The position numbers were made by a program, and so were the translations under genes. A DNA stretch of 64,000 nucleotides from assembly GCA_902578775.1 (NCBI GenBank), contig CACHEF010000004.1:62001-126000 (forward strand). Direction: 5' to 3'. This DNA is from an uncultured Pelagibacteraceae bacterium. GTDB taxonomy: Bacteria > Pseudomonadota > Alphaproteobacteria > Pelagibacterales > Pelagibacteraceae. The notes beneath the pieces were generated by a model. That model made no database searches, was not told where the DNA came from, and worked only from the letters and a program-made list of their open reading frames with translations. Below are positions 36,692 to 46,086 of the stretch, piece by piece (within the stretch, counting starts at the first letter, position 1; every line of letters starts with the position of its first letter).

Positions 36692-37902
36692 TTTATAAAA
36701 AAAACAAACTTAAAATAGATCGTTTTGATATAAGCTCAATTACCAAAAAATATAAAACTCCAATTTATTGTTATTCTTTAAAAAAGATTAAAGAAAATAT
36801 TCAAAATCTAAAAAAACATTTTAAAAAAATAAATCCTTTAATTTGTTATGCTGTAAAAGCAAACTCAAATTTAAAATTATTAAAAGAAATTAAAAAAAAT
36901 AATCTAGGCGCAGACGTAGTATCTGGTGGTGAACTAATGAAAGTACTTAAGGCGGGGATCAAGCCGAAAAAGATTGTATTTTCAGGAGTTGGTAAAATTA
37001 GTGAGGAAATAGAATATGCAATAAGTAAAAACATACTTTTAATAAATGCAGAATCTAAAAGTGAAATATTAGAGATCGAAAAAATTGCTAAGAAAAAAAA
37101 GAAAATTGTTGATGTAGGTATTAGGTTAAACCCCAATACTGATGCAAAAACTTTGACTCAAATATCAACTGGTAAAAAAGAAAATAAATTTGGTGTAGAC
37201 CAAAAAGTATTTTTAAAATTAATCAACATAGTAAAAAAATCAAAAAATATGAATTTAAAATGCTTAAGTGTTCATATTGGAAGTCAAATACTCAATCATA
37301 AGCCTTATCAAAATATGCTTAAAGTAGTGAATAGAGTTATTAAACTATCTAATTATAAATTTGAATATATAGATCTTGGTGGTGGAATGGGTATTGATTA
37401 TGATCATAATAATTCTAAACTAGACTTAAAGAAATATTCTCGAGATATAGAAAAATTTTTAAAAATTAATAATTGTAAAATTATATTTGAACCAGGAAGA
37501 TCAATAATAGGCAATACAGCTGTTTTGATAACAAAGATCATATACATTAAAGAGGGCTTTAAAAAAGATTTTGTAATTTTAGATGCTGCAATGAATGATT
37601 TGATGAGGCCAGCTTTGTATGGTGCAAAACATAAAATAATTCCACTAAAGAGAATTAAAAAAAAATCAAAGAAAATTTATGAATTTGTTGGGCCTGTATG
37701 TGAAAGCACAGACACTTTTGCGACTGTTAAGAATTATCAAAAACTAAATGAAAAGGATTATCTGATTATTTGTGATGTTGGAGCGTATGGAATATCTTTA
37801 TCATCAAATTATAATGTAAGACCAAAACCTCTTGAAGTGTTGATTAAGAAATCAAAAATTCAGATATTGAGCAAAAGACAAAAAATATCTGATTTAATGT
37901 AA
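36688..37902 (+). CDS. lysA: Diaminopimelate decarboxylase
   Basis: PLP enzyme that makes lysine from meso-diaminopimelate. In the 404 residues the PLP lysine is in CYAVKANSN, the glycine loop is DLGGGMGIDY, EPGRSIIGNT binds the phosphate, and CESTDTFA with DVGAYGISLSSNYN completes the dimer-interface active site. It is the third gene of the argH-lptM-lysA unit, coupled by ATGA. The acyltransferase gene follows 11 bp later. Confidence 0.97.
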   Translation: MIYKKNKLKIDRFDISSITKKYKTPIYCYSLKKIKENIQNLKKHFKKINPLICYAVKANSNLKLLKEIKKNNLGADVVSGGELMKVLKAGIKPKKIVFSGVGKISEEIEYAISKNILLINAESKSEILEIEKIAKKKKKIVDVGIRLNPNTDAKTLTQISTGKKENKFGVDQKVFLKLINIVKKSKNMNLKCLSVHIGSQILNHKPYQNMLKVVNRVIKLSNYKFEYIDLGGGMGIDYDHNNSKLDLKKYSRDIEKFLKINNCKIIFEPGRSIIGNTAVLITKIIYIKEGFKKDFVILDAAMNDLMRPALYGAKHKIIPLKRIKKKSKKIYEFVGPVCESTDTFATVKNYQKLNEKDYLIICDVGAYGISLSSNYNVRPKPLEVLIKKSKIQILSKRQKISDLM

Positions 37903-37913
37903 CATCAAAACTA

Positions 37914-38615
37914 ATGTTAAGAAGTAAAATATTTTCTATAATTTTTTTTTCAGGAATTATTTTAATTTCAATTATTTTTTTACCTTCACTTTTATTACCT
38001 CAAAGAATAGTTTTAATTGGAGGTAAAATTATGGGTTACTGGGCAGGCTTCTGTCTTAAAACAATTTTATCAGTTAAAATAATAATTTTAGGTAAAGAAA
38101 ATATTATTAATAAAGAAAAATTTTTTATTGCAGCATCTCATCAATCAATGTTTGAAACCTTTTATCTTCAAACAATTTTTAATTCACCTATATTTATTTT
38201 AAAAAAAGAACTTTTGTTAATACCGATTTTCGGATGGTATTTGAAAAAGATTGGTTCAATATCTATAAAGAGAGATCAGGTAACTAAAGATAATTTGGGT
38301 TTTTTTGAAAATATTAAAGACATAGTTAATAATACACAGAGGCCTTTGATAATTTTTCCTCAAGGTACAAGAGTTAAGCCAGATGAAAGGCCTCCATTTA
38401 AAAAAGGTGCTGCAAGGATTTATGAAGAACTAAAAATTTCTTGTCAACCTGTTGCAATAAACTCTGGTCATGTTTGGCCAAAAAAAGGACCAAAAAATTT
38501 AAATAAAGAAATTACTATATCAATTTTACCAATTATAGAGTTTGGAAAGGAAAAAAATGATTTTATAAGTATCTTGGAAAATAAAATTTATACTGAACTA
38601 AACAATATAAATTAA
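37914..38615 (+). CDS. 1-acyl-glycerol-3-phosphate acyltransferase (PlsC-like)
   Basis: Membrane acyltransferase of phospholipid synthesis. The 233 residues begin with a hydrophobic anchor (IFSIIFFSGIILISIIFLPS). The catalytic motif is HQSMFE, that is HX4E instead of the usual HX4D, a variant common in alphaproteobacterial homologues. The substrate motif FPQGTR follows at about residue 145. It may be transcribed with argH-lptM-lysA. Its stop interlocks with dnaN (TTAA). Confidence 0.88.
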   Translation: MLRSKIFSIIFFSGIILISIIFLPSLLLPQRIVLIGGKIMGYWAGFCLKTILSVKIIILGKENIINKEKFFIAASHQSMFETFYLQTIFNSPIFILKKELLLIPIFGWYLKKIGSISIKRDQVTKDNLGFFENIKDIVNNTQRPLIIFPQGTRVKPDERPPFKKGAARIYEELKISCQPVAINSGHVWPKKGPKNLNKEITISILPIIEFGKEKNDFISILENKIYTELNNIN

Positions 38616-39724
38616 CCTTTCATAGGCATGACAACATATATACTGTCAAAATCTCCTGGATCTTTAATTAATGCTGGAGATCCAGTATCATTAAAATATA
38701 TTTCTATTTTTTCACCATCTAGCTGAGATGCTACATCAATTAGATATCTTGAATTAAAACTTATTTCTAAATCATGATCAAATTTTACACTTAATATTTC
38801 ATTTCCATCTCCACTATTAGTATTATTTACGGAAAGACCTAGAGTATCTTTACTTAAATTAAACTTAACACCGTCTTTCTTATCTAATGATACTGATGCT
38901 ACTCGATCAACTGAACCTAAAAATAATTTAAGGTCAATCTCAAGTTTTTTTTGATTATTTTTTGGTATTACTTGAATATAATTTGGAAATTTTCCATCAA
39001 TTAATTTTGAAATCAAAATACTATTTCTCAACTCAAATTTTATTTTTGATTTAACATTAGATATTTTAACGTCACCATCATAATTATCTAAAAGAGATAC
39101 TAGTTGAAATATTGTTTTTTTTGGTAAGATAACTGGTTCAAAACTTATTCGTTTATCAAGTCTTATTTTTGAAATTGACATTCTATGGCTATCAGTTGCA
39201 ACAGCTGTTAAATAGTTTTTATCCTCAACTTCTGTTTGGTGAAAATATATTCCACTTAAATAATGTCTTGTTTCATCATTTGAAACTGAAAATTTACATT
39301 TATTTAAAAGTTTTAATAAATTTTTAGAATTCATTATAAACTCATTTTCATTAAAATTTTCATCTGTTAGAGGAAATTCTGAAGGACTGATACAATTAAG
39401 ATTAAAATTAGATTTTTCAGATTCTATTTGAAGTTTATTTTTATCTGATAATGATAGATTTATTTTTTTTCCAGAAGGAAATTTTCTTACTATATCATAA
39501 ATCGTAGAAGAAACTGTTGTAGTTTTTCCCTCTTCAAAAACTTCAATATTTTTTATTTGATGTACAAATATTAAATCGAGATCAGTTGCTGTAATTGTTA
39601 ATTGAGAATTATCTGCATGTAATAAAACATTTGATAATATTGGAAGAGTGCTCCTTTTCTCTATTACTCCTTGACAATAGCCTAGAGCTTCTTGAAAATC
39701 TTGCTGATTAACATTAAATTTCAT
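38612..39724 (-). CDS. dnaN: DNA polymerase III sliding clamp (beta subunit)
   Basis: Ring-shaped processivity factor of replication. The 370 residues have the usual three-domain length; recognisable parts are LEALGYCQGVIEKRSTLPILSNVLL-like segments at the N-terminus and the C-terminal clamp end YVVMPMKG. The start overlaps the dnaA stop by 11 bp, so dnaA and dnaN form one unit. No recF or gyrB follows; the neighbour is a convergent acyltransferase. Confidence 0.96.
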   Translation of the reverse strand: MKFNVNQQDFQEALGYCQGVIEKRSTLPILSNVLLHADNSQLTITATDLDLIFVHQIKNIEVFEEGKTTTVSSTIYDIVRKFPSGKKINLSLSDKNKLQIESEKSNFNLNCISPSEFPLTDENFNENEFIMNSKNLLKLLNKCKFSVSNDETRHYLSGIYFHQTEVEDKNYLTAVATDSHRMSISKIRLDKRISFEPVILPKKTIFQLVSLLDNYDGDVKISNVKSKIKFELRNSILISKLIDGKFPNYIQVIPKNNQKKLEIDLKLFLGSVDRVASVSLDKKDGVKFNLSKDTLGLSVNNTNSGDGNEILSVKFDHDLEISFNSRYLIDVASQLDGEKIEIYFNDTGSPALIKDPGDFDSIYVVMPMKG

Positions 39725-41126
39725 TTTCTTTATTATTATATAATATTTGATTTTTTAATTTATTTATATTTTCCACCATTTGAGAATCTTTTTCTTTTAA
39801 TTTTTCAATTGTTTTAACTGAATGAATAATAGTCGTATGATCTCTGTTAGAGAATTCCCTTCCTATTTCTGGAAGCGATTTTGAAGTTAAAATCTTTGTT
39901 AAGTATATTGCCGTTTGTCTTGGTCTAACAAGATATCTTGATCTTCTAGAGGACAACATTTCATTTTTACTAATTTTAAAAAATTTACAAACTAATGTTT
40001 GAATTAGATCTATTGTAACTTTATTTTCAGTAATATTTAAAAGATCTTTTAATACAACTTTAGTTTCTGCTAAATTCGGTACTTTATTATAAATTCTTGA
40101 AAAAGAGACAATTCTATTAATTGCCCCTAATAATTCTCTTATACTTGTTGTAATTTCTGCACTAATAAAATTTTGAATTTCTTTAGAAATACAAATTTGC
40201 TCAGGATAAAGTTTGTTTAATTCATCAATTTTTTGTTCAACAATTTTTTTTCTTAGCTCATAATCAGGCTTTTGAATATCAACTACTAATCCTCCAGAAA
40301 ATCTAGATTTAATTCTTTCTTGAATTCTAGATAATTTATTTGGAGCTCTATCTGCTGAAACTATTATTTGAGATCCTTTATCAAGTAATGCGTTAAAAGT
40401 ATGAAAAAATTCCTCTTGCATTGCTTCTTTCCCATTCATAAACTGAATATCATCAATTAATAGTATATCTGTATTTCTAAAGTACTCTTTAAATTTTACC
40501 ATGTCATTTGATTTGATAGATTTAACAAATTGATACATGAATCTTTCTGCAGAAATAAACATCACCTTGTTATTTTTCTTTAGTTCTAGGCCGATAGAAT
40601 TAAGTAAATGTGTCTTTCCTATCCCAACGCCACCATAAATATAAAGTGGATTATAATGAGATATATTTTCTGAAACTTTAATAGAAGCTTCATAAGCTAA
40701 TTTATTACTCGAGCCTGTAAGAAAATTATCAAATCTTTTATTGGAATCTATTCGATTATATTGAAGATATGAGTCTTTAATAAAAGATACATTCTTTTGA
40801 CTATCATTATTTTGAATTTCATCACCTTTTTTATCTTCTTTGTTCTTTTTTAGATCTGCAATTTTAAATTCAATTCTAATAATATCTTTTTTATAGCTTT
40901 TAATAATTTGCAAAATTTGATCTAAATATCTTGATGTAATCCAGTCTCTTATAAATCTTGTTGGAACTGTTAGTAATATATAATTATTAAACTCTTCAAC
41001 AAAATTAATTTTTTTTAACCAACTCTCATATATATCAACACCAAGTTTATCATTCATCTGGATTTGAATTTTAGCCCAATCCAGTTCTTGGTGCTTTAAA
41101 TCTTTATTTCTTACTGAGTTATTCAT
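39714..41126 (-). CDS. dnaA: Chromosomal replication initiator DnaA
   Basis: AAA+ initiator that melts oriC. The 470 residues contain domain I (LDWAKIQIQMNDKLGVDIYESWL), a short polar linker (domain II), Walker A GGVGIGKTHLLNSIG, Walker B ILLIDDIQF, and the domain IV DNA-binding signature NRDHTTIIHSVKTI. It lies downstream of rpsT after a 273-bp spacer that contains a Fur-like palindrome and three imperfect DnaA-box-like 9-mers, so autoregulation or an origin is possible there. Confidence 0.97.
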   Translation of the reverse strand: MNNSVRNKDLKHQELDWAKIQIQMNDKLGVDIYESWLKKINFVEEFNNYILLTVPTRFIRDWITSRYLDQILQIIKSYKKDIIRIEFKIADLKKNKEDKKGDEIQNNDSQKNVSFIKDSYLQYNRIDSNKRFDNFLTGSSNKLAYEASIKVSENISHYNPLYIYGGVGIGKTHLLNSIGLELKKNNKVMFISAERFMYQFVKSIKSNDMVKFKEYFRNTDILLIDDIQFMNGKEAMQEEFFHTFNALLDKGSQIIVSADRAPNKLSRIQERIKSRFSGGLVVDIQKPDYELRKKIVEQKIDELNKLYPEQICISKEIQNFISAEITTSIRELLGAINRIVSFSRIYNKVPNLAETKVVLKDLLNITENKVTIDLIQTLVCKFFKISKNEMLSSRRSRYLVRPRQTAIYLTKILTSKSLPEIGREFSNRDHTTIIHSVKTIEKLKEKDSQMVENINKLKNQILYNNKENEI

Positions 41127-41399
41127 TTTGTTGGGAAGAGTTAAGTAAGAACTATAATTATTTTTTTTGCAACAAATAATTTAAAATTTTTAAAAATAAA
41201 TTAAATCTAGGATTGTGAAAAAATTAGTAATTTTAAAAAAATTCTTTGACAATAATTTTTTTTGTGTATCTTTATTTAAAAAATATTCTTGATGAGTATT
41301 TACTCGAATAAATTTACTAAATCTAAATATTGTGAATATGTTTTTTTAAAGCATACATAATGCGTATCATTATGGTTGATTCAACTACAGGTGAAAAAA
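41127..41399. other. rpsT-dnaA intergenic region with DnaA-box-like sites (oriC candidate)
   Basis: At 273 bp this is the largest spacer in the window and is strongly AT-rich. On the minus strand it holds ATATTCACA (41339-41331) and TTTTTCACA (41222-41214), each one mismatch from the DnaA box TTATNCACA, and AGATACACA (41272-41264) with two mismatches. A promoter-like TTGTCA-N17-TACTAA for dnaA lies between them. Box quality is modest; an origin here is a guess, and autoregulation of dnaA is equally possible. Confidence 0.3.
41356..41374. promoter_or_regulatory. 19-bp Fur-box-like palindrome upstream of dnaA
   Basis: CATAATG-CGTAT-CATTATG has perfect 7-bp arms. It matches the 19-bp Fur consensus GATAATGATAATCATTATC at 14 positions on the plus strand and 15 on the minus. 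On the minus strand it lies 25 bp after the rpsT stop and about 230 bp before dnaA. No U-tract follows, so it is unlikely to be a terminator. Confidence 0.4.
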
Positions 41400-41660
41400 T
41401 TACAAAGAGGCAATTTTTCTAGTAATTCTAGAAACATTCCTAGATGCATTCTGTTTCTTTATAATTCCAGTTTTTGCAATCTTCATCAACTCAGAATTCA
41501 ATTTAGGCAAGAACTTTAAAGCCTCACTTTTTTTCTTATCCTCAATTAAGAGGTTCATTTTTTTTAAAGCATTTCTGTATCTGCTTTTTCTAGCTTTATT
41601 AACCACTGTTTGTCTAGATATTCTTCTTATTCTTTTAATTGCTGATTTTGTGTTGGCCAT
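41400..41660 (-). CDS. rpsT: 30S ribosomal protein S20
   Basis: Small-subunit protein binding 16S rRNA. The 86 residues start MANTKSAIKRIRRISRQTVVN, the standard S20 N-terminus, and end with SRITRKIASL. It lies between mutM and dnaA on the minus strand, a conserved alphaproteobacterial neighbourhood. A good promoter lies so close to the ATG that the mRNA may be nearly leaderless. Confidence 0.97.
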   Translation of the reverse strand: MANTKSAIKRIRRISRQTVVNKARKSRYRNALKKMNLLIEDKKKSEALKFLPKLNSELMKIAKTGIIKKQNASRNVSRITRKIASL

Positions 41661-41669
41661 ATGCGCAGG

Positions 41670-41698
41670 GGTATAACTTGAGAATTAATATGGGTCAA
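41670..41698 (-). promoter_or_regulatory. Putative rpsT promoter, nearly leaderless
   Basis: On the minus strand, TTGACC (41698-41693), a 17-bp spacer and TATACC (41675-41670) match sigma-70 spacing. Transcription would start about 7 bp further, within a few bases of the rpsT ATG at 41660. There is no room for a Shine-Dalgarno, so a transcript from this promoter would be leaderless or nearly so. Confidence 0.5.
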
Positions 41699-41710
41699 TC
41701 AAATAATTGT

Positions 41711-42574
41711 TTAATTTTGACAGAATTTACAAAAAAAAGTTGATCTGTTAGTAATTATTTTTTTTATAATCTTACCATTACAATTCAATCTTTTACAATT
41801 CATTCCTTCTCTGTGATAAACTTTAAAATTATCCTGAAAACTGCCTTGAATACCATCTGTATTTTTAAAATTTCTTATGCTAGAACCACCCTTCTTAATT
41901 GCATCTAAAAGAACCTTTTTTGAATTTGATATTATTTTAATACATTCTTTTTTACTTAATAATTTAATTTTTTTTTGGGGATCTACTTTGCTTATGAATA
42001 ATATTTCATTTGCATAGATATTTCCTATTCCAGAAACAAATTTTTGATCAATCAAAAGATCTTTTATAGTTTTTTTTTTATCCCTTATAAATTGTAAAAA
42101 GTATTTAAGATTGAATTTTTTTTCAAATGGTTCTGGTCCTAAATGAAGAAATCTTTTTTCTAAAACCTTTGAGTTTTTAATAATTTGAAAAAAACCAAAG
42201 CGCCTTGGATCATTATAGATAATTCTAAAATCATCAAATATTATTTCTACATGGTTATGTTTTTTTGGAAGAAATGGAGAGCTATAAAAACTTAAATTCG
42301 TAAAATTATTTTTCTTCCTAAATTCATCAAAATGAATAGTGCCTGACATTCCTAAATGTATTAGGCAAAACTCATTATTTGAGAGATGAACAATTATATA
42401 TTTTGAAAATCTTGAGACTTTATTGATTATCTTATTTTCAAGAAATTTTTTAAAAATATAGGGAATCTTAAATCTTAAATTCTTATTTCGTATAATAACT
42501 TTTTTAACCTTTTTTTGTCGAATTTTTTTATCTAAAGATTGTCTTACTATTTCTACTTCTGGTAATTCTGGCAT
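41711..42574 (-). CDS. mutM: Formamidopyrimidine-DNA glycosylase
   Basis: Base-excision repair enzyme for oxidised purines such as 8-oxoguanine. The mature N-terminus PELPEVEIVRQSL provides the catalytic proline and glutamate. The lysine/helix-two-turn-helix region is around KFVSGIGNIYANEILF, and the C-terminal zinc finger uses CKRLNC and CKFC. The 287 residues are typical. It starts 31 bp from the divergent ubiE gene. Confidence 0.96.
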   Translation of the reverse strand: MPELPEVEIVRQSLDKKIRQKKVKKVIIRNKNLRFKIPYIFKKFLENKIINKVSRFSKYIIVHLSNNEFCLIHLGMSGTIHFDEFRKKNNFTNLSFYSSPFLPKKHNHVEIIFDDFRIIYNDPRRFGFFQIIKNSKVLEKRFLHLGPEPFEKKFNLKYFLQFIRDKKKTIKDLLIDQKFVSGIGNIYANEILFISKVDPQKKIKLLSKKECIKIISNSKKVLLDAIKKGGSSIRNFKNTDGIQGSFQDNFKVYHREGMNCKRLNCNGKIIKKIITNRSTFFCKFCQN

Positions 42575-42605
42575 TTGTCACTATATTGATTGTATAAAAC
42601 TATTT

Positions 42606-43310
42606 ATGCAACAATATCTTCAAAATAAAAAAGGGCTTGTTCAAAGTGTATTTGACAGAGTTTATAACAAATATGATCTAATGAATGACTTTATGTCATT
42701 AGGAATTCATAGAATTTGGAAAAAGAACTTAATTAATATGATGAATCCATCTTTAAATAGTAGCTTAATTGATGTTGCATGTGGTACTGGAGATATAGGA
42801 AAATTATTTTTAGAGAACACAAAATCTACTGCAAATATATTATGTATAGATCCTAATAAAGGAATGATTACCAAAGGAAAAAAAAAACTTTTTAAATATA
42901 AAAATATTAATTGGATTATAGCTAATGCAGAAAAACTTCCTGCCTTAGATAATTCTTTTGATTATTATACTATTAGTTTTGGCTTAAGAAATACTAAAGA
43001 CATAAGTAAATCCATTTCAGAGGCTTATAGAGTCTTAAAGCCTGGCGGACGTTTTTTATGCTTAGAATTTTCAAAAATAATGAATTCAAACTTAAACTAT
43101 ATTTATAAAAATTATTCTAAACTAATACCTTTTATTGGAAATATAGTGGTTGGAGAAAAAGAACCTTATGAATACTTGGTAAAAAGTATTGAAAATTTTG
43201 TCAATCAGGAAGAATTGATTTCGATCATGAAAGAAAATAAATTTAAAAAATGCACATACCGTAATTTATCTGGTGGAATTGTCTCTATTCATAGCGGCTG
43301 GAAATTCTAA
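42606..43310 (+). CDS. ubiE: Ubiquinone/menaquinone C-methyltransferase
   Basis: SAM-dependent methyltransferase of ubiquinone synthesis. The 234 residues include VFDRVYNKYDLMNDFMSLGIHR at the N-terminus, the SAM motif DVACGTGDIG, and the family signature SFGLRNTKDISKSISEAYRVLKPGG. The stop overlaps ubiB by one base (TAATG), so ubiE and ubiB are translationally coupled. Confidence 0.96.
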   Translation: MQQYLQNKKGLVQSVFDRVYNKYDLMNDFMSLGIHRIWKKNLINMMNPSLNSSLIDVACGTGDIGKLFLENTKSTANILCIDPNKGMITKGKKKLFKYKNINWIIANAEKLPALDNSFDYYTISFGLRNTKDISKSISEAYRVLKPGGRFLCLEFSKIMNSNLNYIYKNYSKLIPFIGNIVVGEKEPYEYLVKSIENFVNQEELISIMKENKFKKCTYRNLSGGIVSIHSGWKF

Positions 43311-44878
43311 TGCTTAAGAAATTAATTACACTATTCAGACTTGGGAGAAAAGTTGCAAAATCAGATATTTTAAAAATAACTTCAAAATTTCAAAAACCCC
43401 CTTTCATTATTAAAATATTATTTAAAATTTTAGCTATTTCTTTTTCTAAAAAAGAACAAATTAACATTAACCAGGATGAAGGTGAAAGATTGTCAAGTTC
43501 ACTTGAGTCAATGGGAACAACTTTTATAAAACTTGGACAATTTTTAGCAACACGACCTGATATAATAGGAGATAAATTATCGAAAAAATTAGAAAATTTA
43601 CAAGATAAACTTCCACCTTTTTCAATTTACCAAGCTAAAGAAATTATTAAAAAAGATCTTGGGGAGGATACTTTCAATTCAATAATCGATTTGAGTGAAC
43701 CTGTGGCTGCAGCTTCAATAGCCCAAGTACATAAAGCACAAATAAATGACAATGGAATTATAAAAGATGTGGCAATAAAAATTTTAAGACCAGATATAAA
43801 AAAAATTTTTAATGAGGAAATTGATGCAATAATGTTATTTGCTTTTTTGATCGAGTCTTTAATTAAAAAAACTAAAAGATTAAAATTAGTTGATGTTGTT
43901 TTTTTACTAAAAGAAATAACTAATTTAGAAATGGACCTGAGATTTGAAGCTGCAGCAGCTAATGAATATTCAGAAAATACTAAAAATGATGCAGGTTTTA
44001 AAGTTCCCCAAATTTATTGGAATTTTACAAGTGAAAATGTGATGACGTTAGATTGGATAGAAGGTGTTTCAATTAGAGAAACTGAAAAACTTAAAAAACA
44101 AAATATTGATACAAATAAGATAGCGGAGGATATTATTCAACATTTTTTGAGACACGCTGTCAGAGATGGTTTTTTTCATGCAGACATGCATCAAGGAAAT
44201 ATATTTGTAGATAAAAATGGTCAAATTGTTCCTATTGATTTTGGGATAATGGGACGTCTAGATAAAGTGAGTAGGAGATTTTTAGCAGAGATTTTATTTG
44301 GATTTATACAAAGGGATTATAAAAAAGTTGCTGAAGTTCATTTAATAGCAGGGCTAGTACCAAAAGAAGTTCCAATTGATGACTTAGCACAGGCATTAAG
44401 ATCAATCGGAGAACCAATTTTTGGTCAAGCTGTAAAAGATATTTCTGGTGGGAAACTTTTAAAACAATTATTTGATGTAACTGAAAAATTCAATATGCAA
44501 ACACAGCCTCAACTATTGATGTTACAAAAAACGATGGTGGTAGTCGAGGGAGTTGCAAGAAAATTAAATCCCGAAACAAATATTTGGACAACATCTAAAC
44601 CAGTTTTAGAAAGTTGGTTGAAAGAATCAAAAGATCCTTTAATTACAATAAATGAAACTCTTCAAAGTACTAGTGAAGCTATTAAACGTTTGCCAGAATT
44701 GCCAGAAATCATGGATAAAGCAAATCAGGCTCTAACTTTCTTAGCAAGTGGTCAAATACCTCATAACTCTAATTCTTACTCAGCTTTAAATAATAAAAGA
44801 TCTGAAATGACAGCCTTTAGAAATCAATCAATAATAGGAATTTTAGCAGTTGTAATTATAGGCCTATTAGTATTTTAA
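43310..44878 (+). CDS. ubiB: UbiB-family atypical protein kinase-like ubiquinone factor
   Basis: ABC1/ADCK-family ATPase needed for ubiquinone synthesis, acting at the membrane. The 522 residues contain the KxGQ motif (TTFIKLGQFLATRPD), the Ala-rich nucleotide loop AAASIAQVHKA, the catalytic HADMHQGNIFV and the metal site IDFGIMG. The last 25 residues (IIGILAVVIIGLLVF) form a transmembrane anchor, as in E. coli UbiB although shorter. It is coupled to ubiE by TAATG. Confidence 0.95.
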   Translation: MLKKLITLFRLGRKVAKSDILKITSKFQKPPFIIKILFKILAISFSKKEQININQDEGERLSSSLESMGTTFIKLGQFLATRPDIIGDKLSKKLENLQDKLPPFSIYQAKEIIKKDLGEDTFNSIIDLSEPVAAASIAQVHKAQINDNGIIKDVAIKILRPDIKKIFNEEIDAIMLFAFLIESLIKKTKRLKLVDVVFLLKEITNLEMDLRFEAAAANEYSENTKNDAGFKVPQIYWNFTSENVMTLDWIEGVSIRETEKLKKQNIDTNKIAEDIIQHFLRHAVRDGFFHADMHQGNIFVDKNGQIVPIDFGIMGRLDKVSRRFLAEILFGFIQRDYKKVAEVHLIAGLVPKEVPIDDLAQALRSIGEPIFGQAVKDISGGKLLKQLFDVTEKFNMQTQPQLLMLQKTMVVVEGVARKLNPETNIWTTSKPVLESWLKESKDPLITINETLQSTSEAIKRLPELPEIMDKANQALTFLASGQIPHNSNSYSALNNKRSEMTAFRNQSIIGILAVVIIGLLVF

Positions 44879-44886
44879 TTCACCAA

Positions 44887-46086
44887 ATGAAAAACTTAAA
44901 AGATAAAAAAATATTAATAATCATATGTGGTGGAATTTCAGCTTACAAAAGCCTTGAAACAATTAGAATTCTTAAAAAGAAGGGTTGTGAAATAAAAACA
45001 ATTCTAACTAAAAGTGCGAAAGAATTTGTTACTCCGTTATCAATTATATCTTTGTCACAAGGCAAAGTTTACGAGGATTTGTTCAATATTCAAAATGAAA
45101 GTGAAATGGACCACATCGCTTTATCAAGATGGGCAGATTTAATTCTTGTTGAACCTGCTACTGCAAATACTTTATCAAAGCTTGCAAAAGGTTCTTCTGA
45201 AGATTTAGCATCAACTGTAATTTTGGCTTCTAATAAGCCAGTTTTTTTAGTTCCAGCAATGAATGTAAGAATGTGGGAACATCCATCTACTAAAGAAAAT
45301 CTAGAAATTTTAAAATCTTATTCCTATAAAATAATTGGCCCTGAAATAGGAGATATGGCTTGCGGTGAATATGGTGAAGGCAAAATGACAGAACCGCTAG
45401 ATATAGTTAATAGAGTTAATGATTATCTGTTTATAATTAATAAAAATAATAAGCTTAAAGCTCTAGTAACTGCTGGACCGACCATAGAATATATAGATCC
45501 CGTAAGGTTTATTTCAAATAAATCTAGTGGTAAACAAGGATATGAAATCGCTAAATCATTATCAAGAAATGGTTTTCAGACAACTTTGATTTCAGGGCCC
45601 ACAAATTTAAAAATTAATGATGAAATCAAACTTATAAATGTAGAAACTGCAGAACAAATGTTTAAAGAAACACAAAAAAATTTACCAGTTGACGTTGCTA
45701 TTTTTTCAGCAGCTGTTGCTGATTTTAAGATTGCTAAAAGAAGTAATGTAAAGATTAAAAAGAAAGATGAATTAAATGTAAAATTAGAAAAAAATGTTGA
45801 TATCTTAGATTATGTTTCTAATCATAATTCAATGAGACCAAAATTAGTCATAGGTTTTGCTGCAGAAACAAACGATTTAGAAAATAATGCAATTGAAAAA
45901 TTAACAAATAAAAACTGTGATATGATAATTGCTAACGATGTATCAAATAAAAATATTGGTTTTGATTCAGATTTTAATGAAGTAACAATTTTTTATAAAA
46001 ATAAAAAGAGAGAAAAATTATTTACGAAAAATAAATCCTTAATTTCAGAGGAGATAGTTGAAAGAATTAATAACCAGATAAATTAA
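44887..46086 (+). CDS. coaBC: Bifunctional phosphopantothenoylcysteine decarboxylase/synthetase
   Basis: Performs two steps of coenzyme A synthesis. The N-terminal CoaC flavoprotein half (about 1-185) shows GGISAYKSLE, the active-site motif PAMNVRMWEHP and GDMACGEYGEG. The C-terminal CoaB half shows VTAGPTIEYIDPVRFISNKS and the dimer lid IKKKDE. The 399 residues are full length. The stop overlaps dut by one base (TAATG). Confidence 0.96.
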   Translation: MKNLKDKKILIIICGGISAYKSLETIRILKKKGCEIKTILTKSAKEFVTPLSIISLSQGKVYEDLFNIQNESEMDHIALSRWADLILVEPATANTLSKLAKGSSEDLASTVILASNKPVFLVPAMNVRMWEHPSTKENLEILKSYSYKIIGPEIGDMACGEYGEGKMTEPLDIVNRVNDYLFIINKNNKLKALVTAGPTIEYIDPVRFISNKSSGKQGYEIAKSLSRNGFQTTLISGPTNLKINDEIKLINVETAEQMFKETQKNLPVDVAIFSAAVADFKIAKRSNVKIKKKDELNVKLEKNVDILDYVSNHNSMRPKLVIGFAAETNDLENNAIEKLTNKNCDMIIANDVSNKNIGFDSDFNEVTIFYKNKKREKLFTKNKSLISEEIVERINNQIN

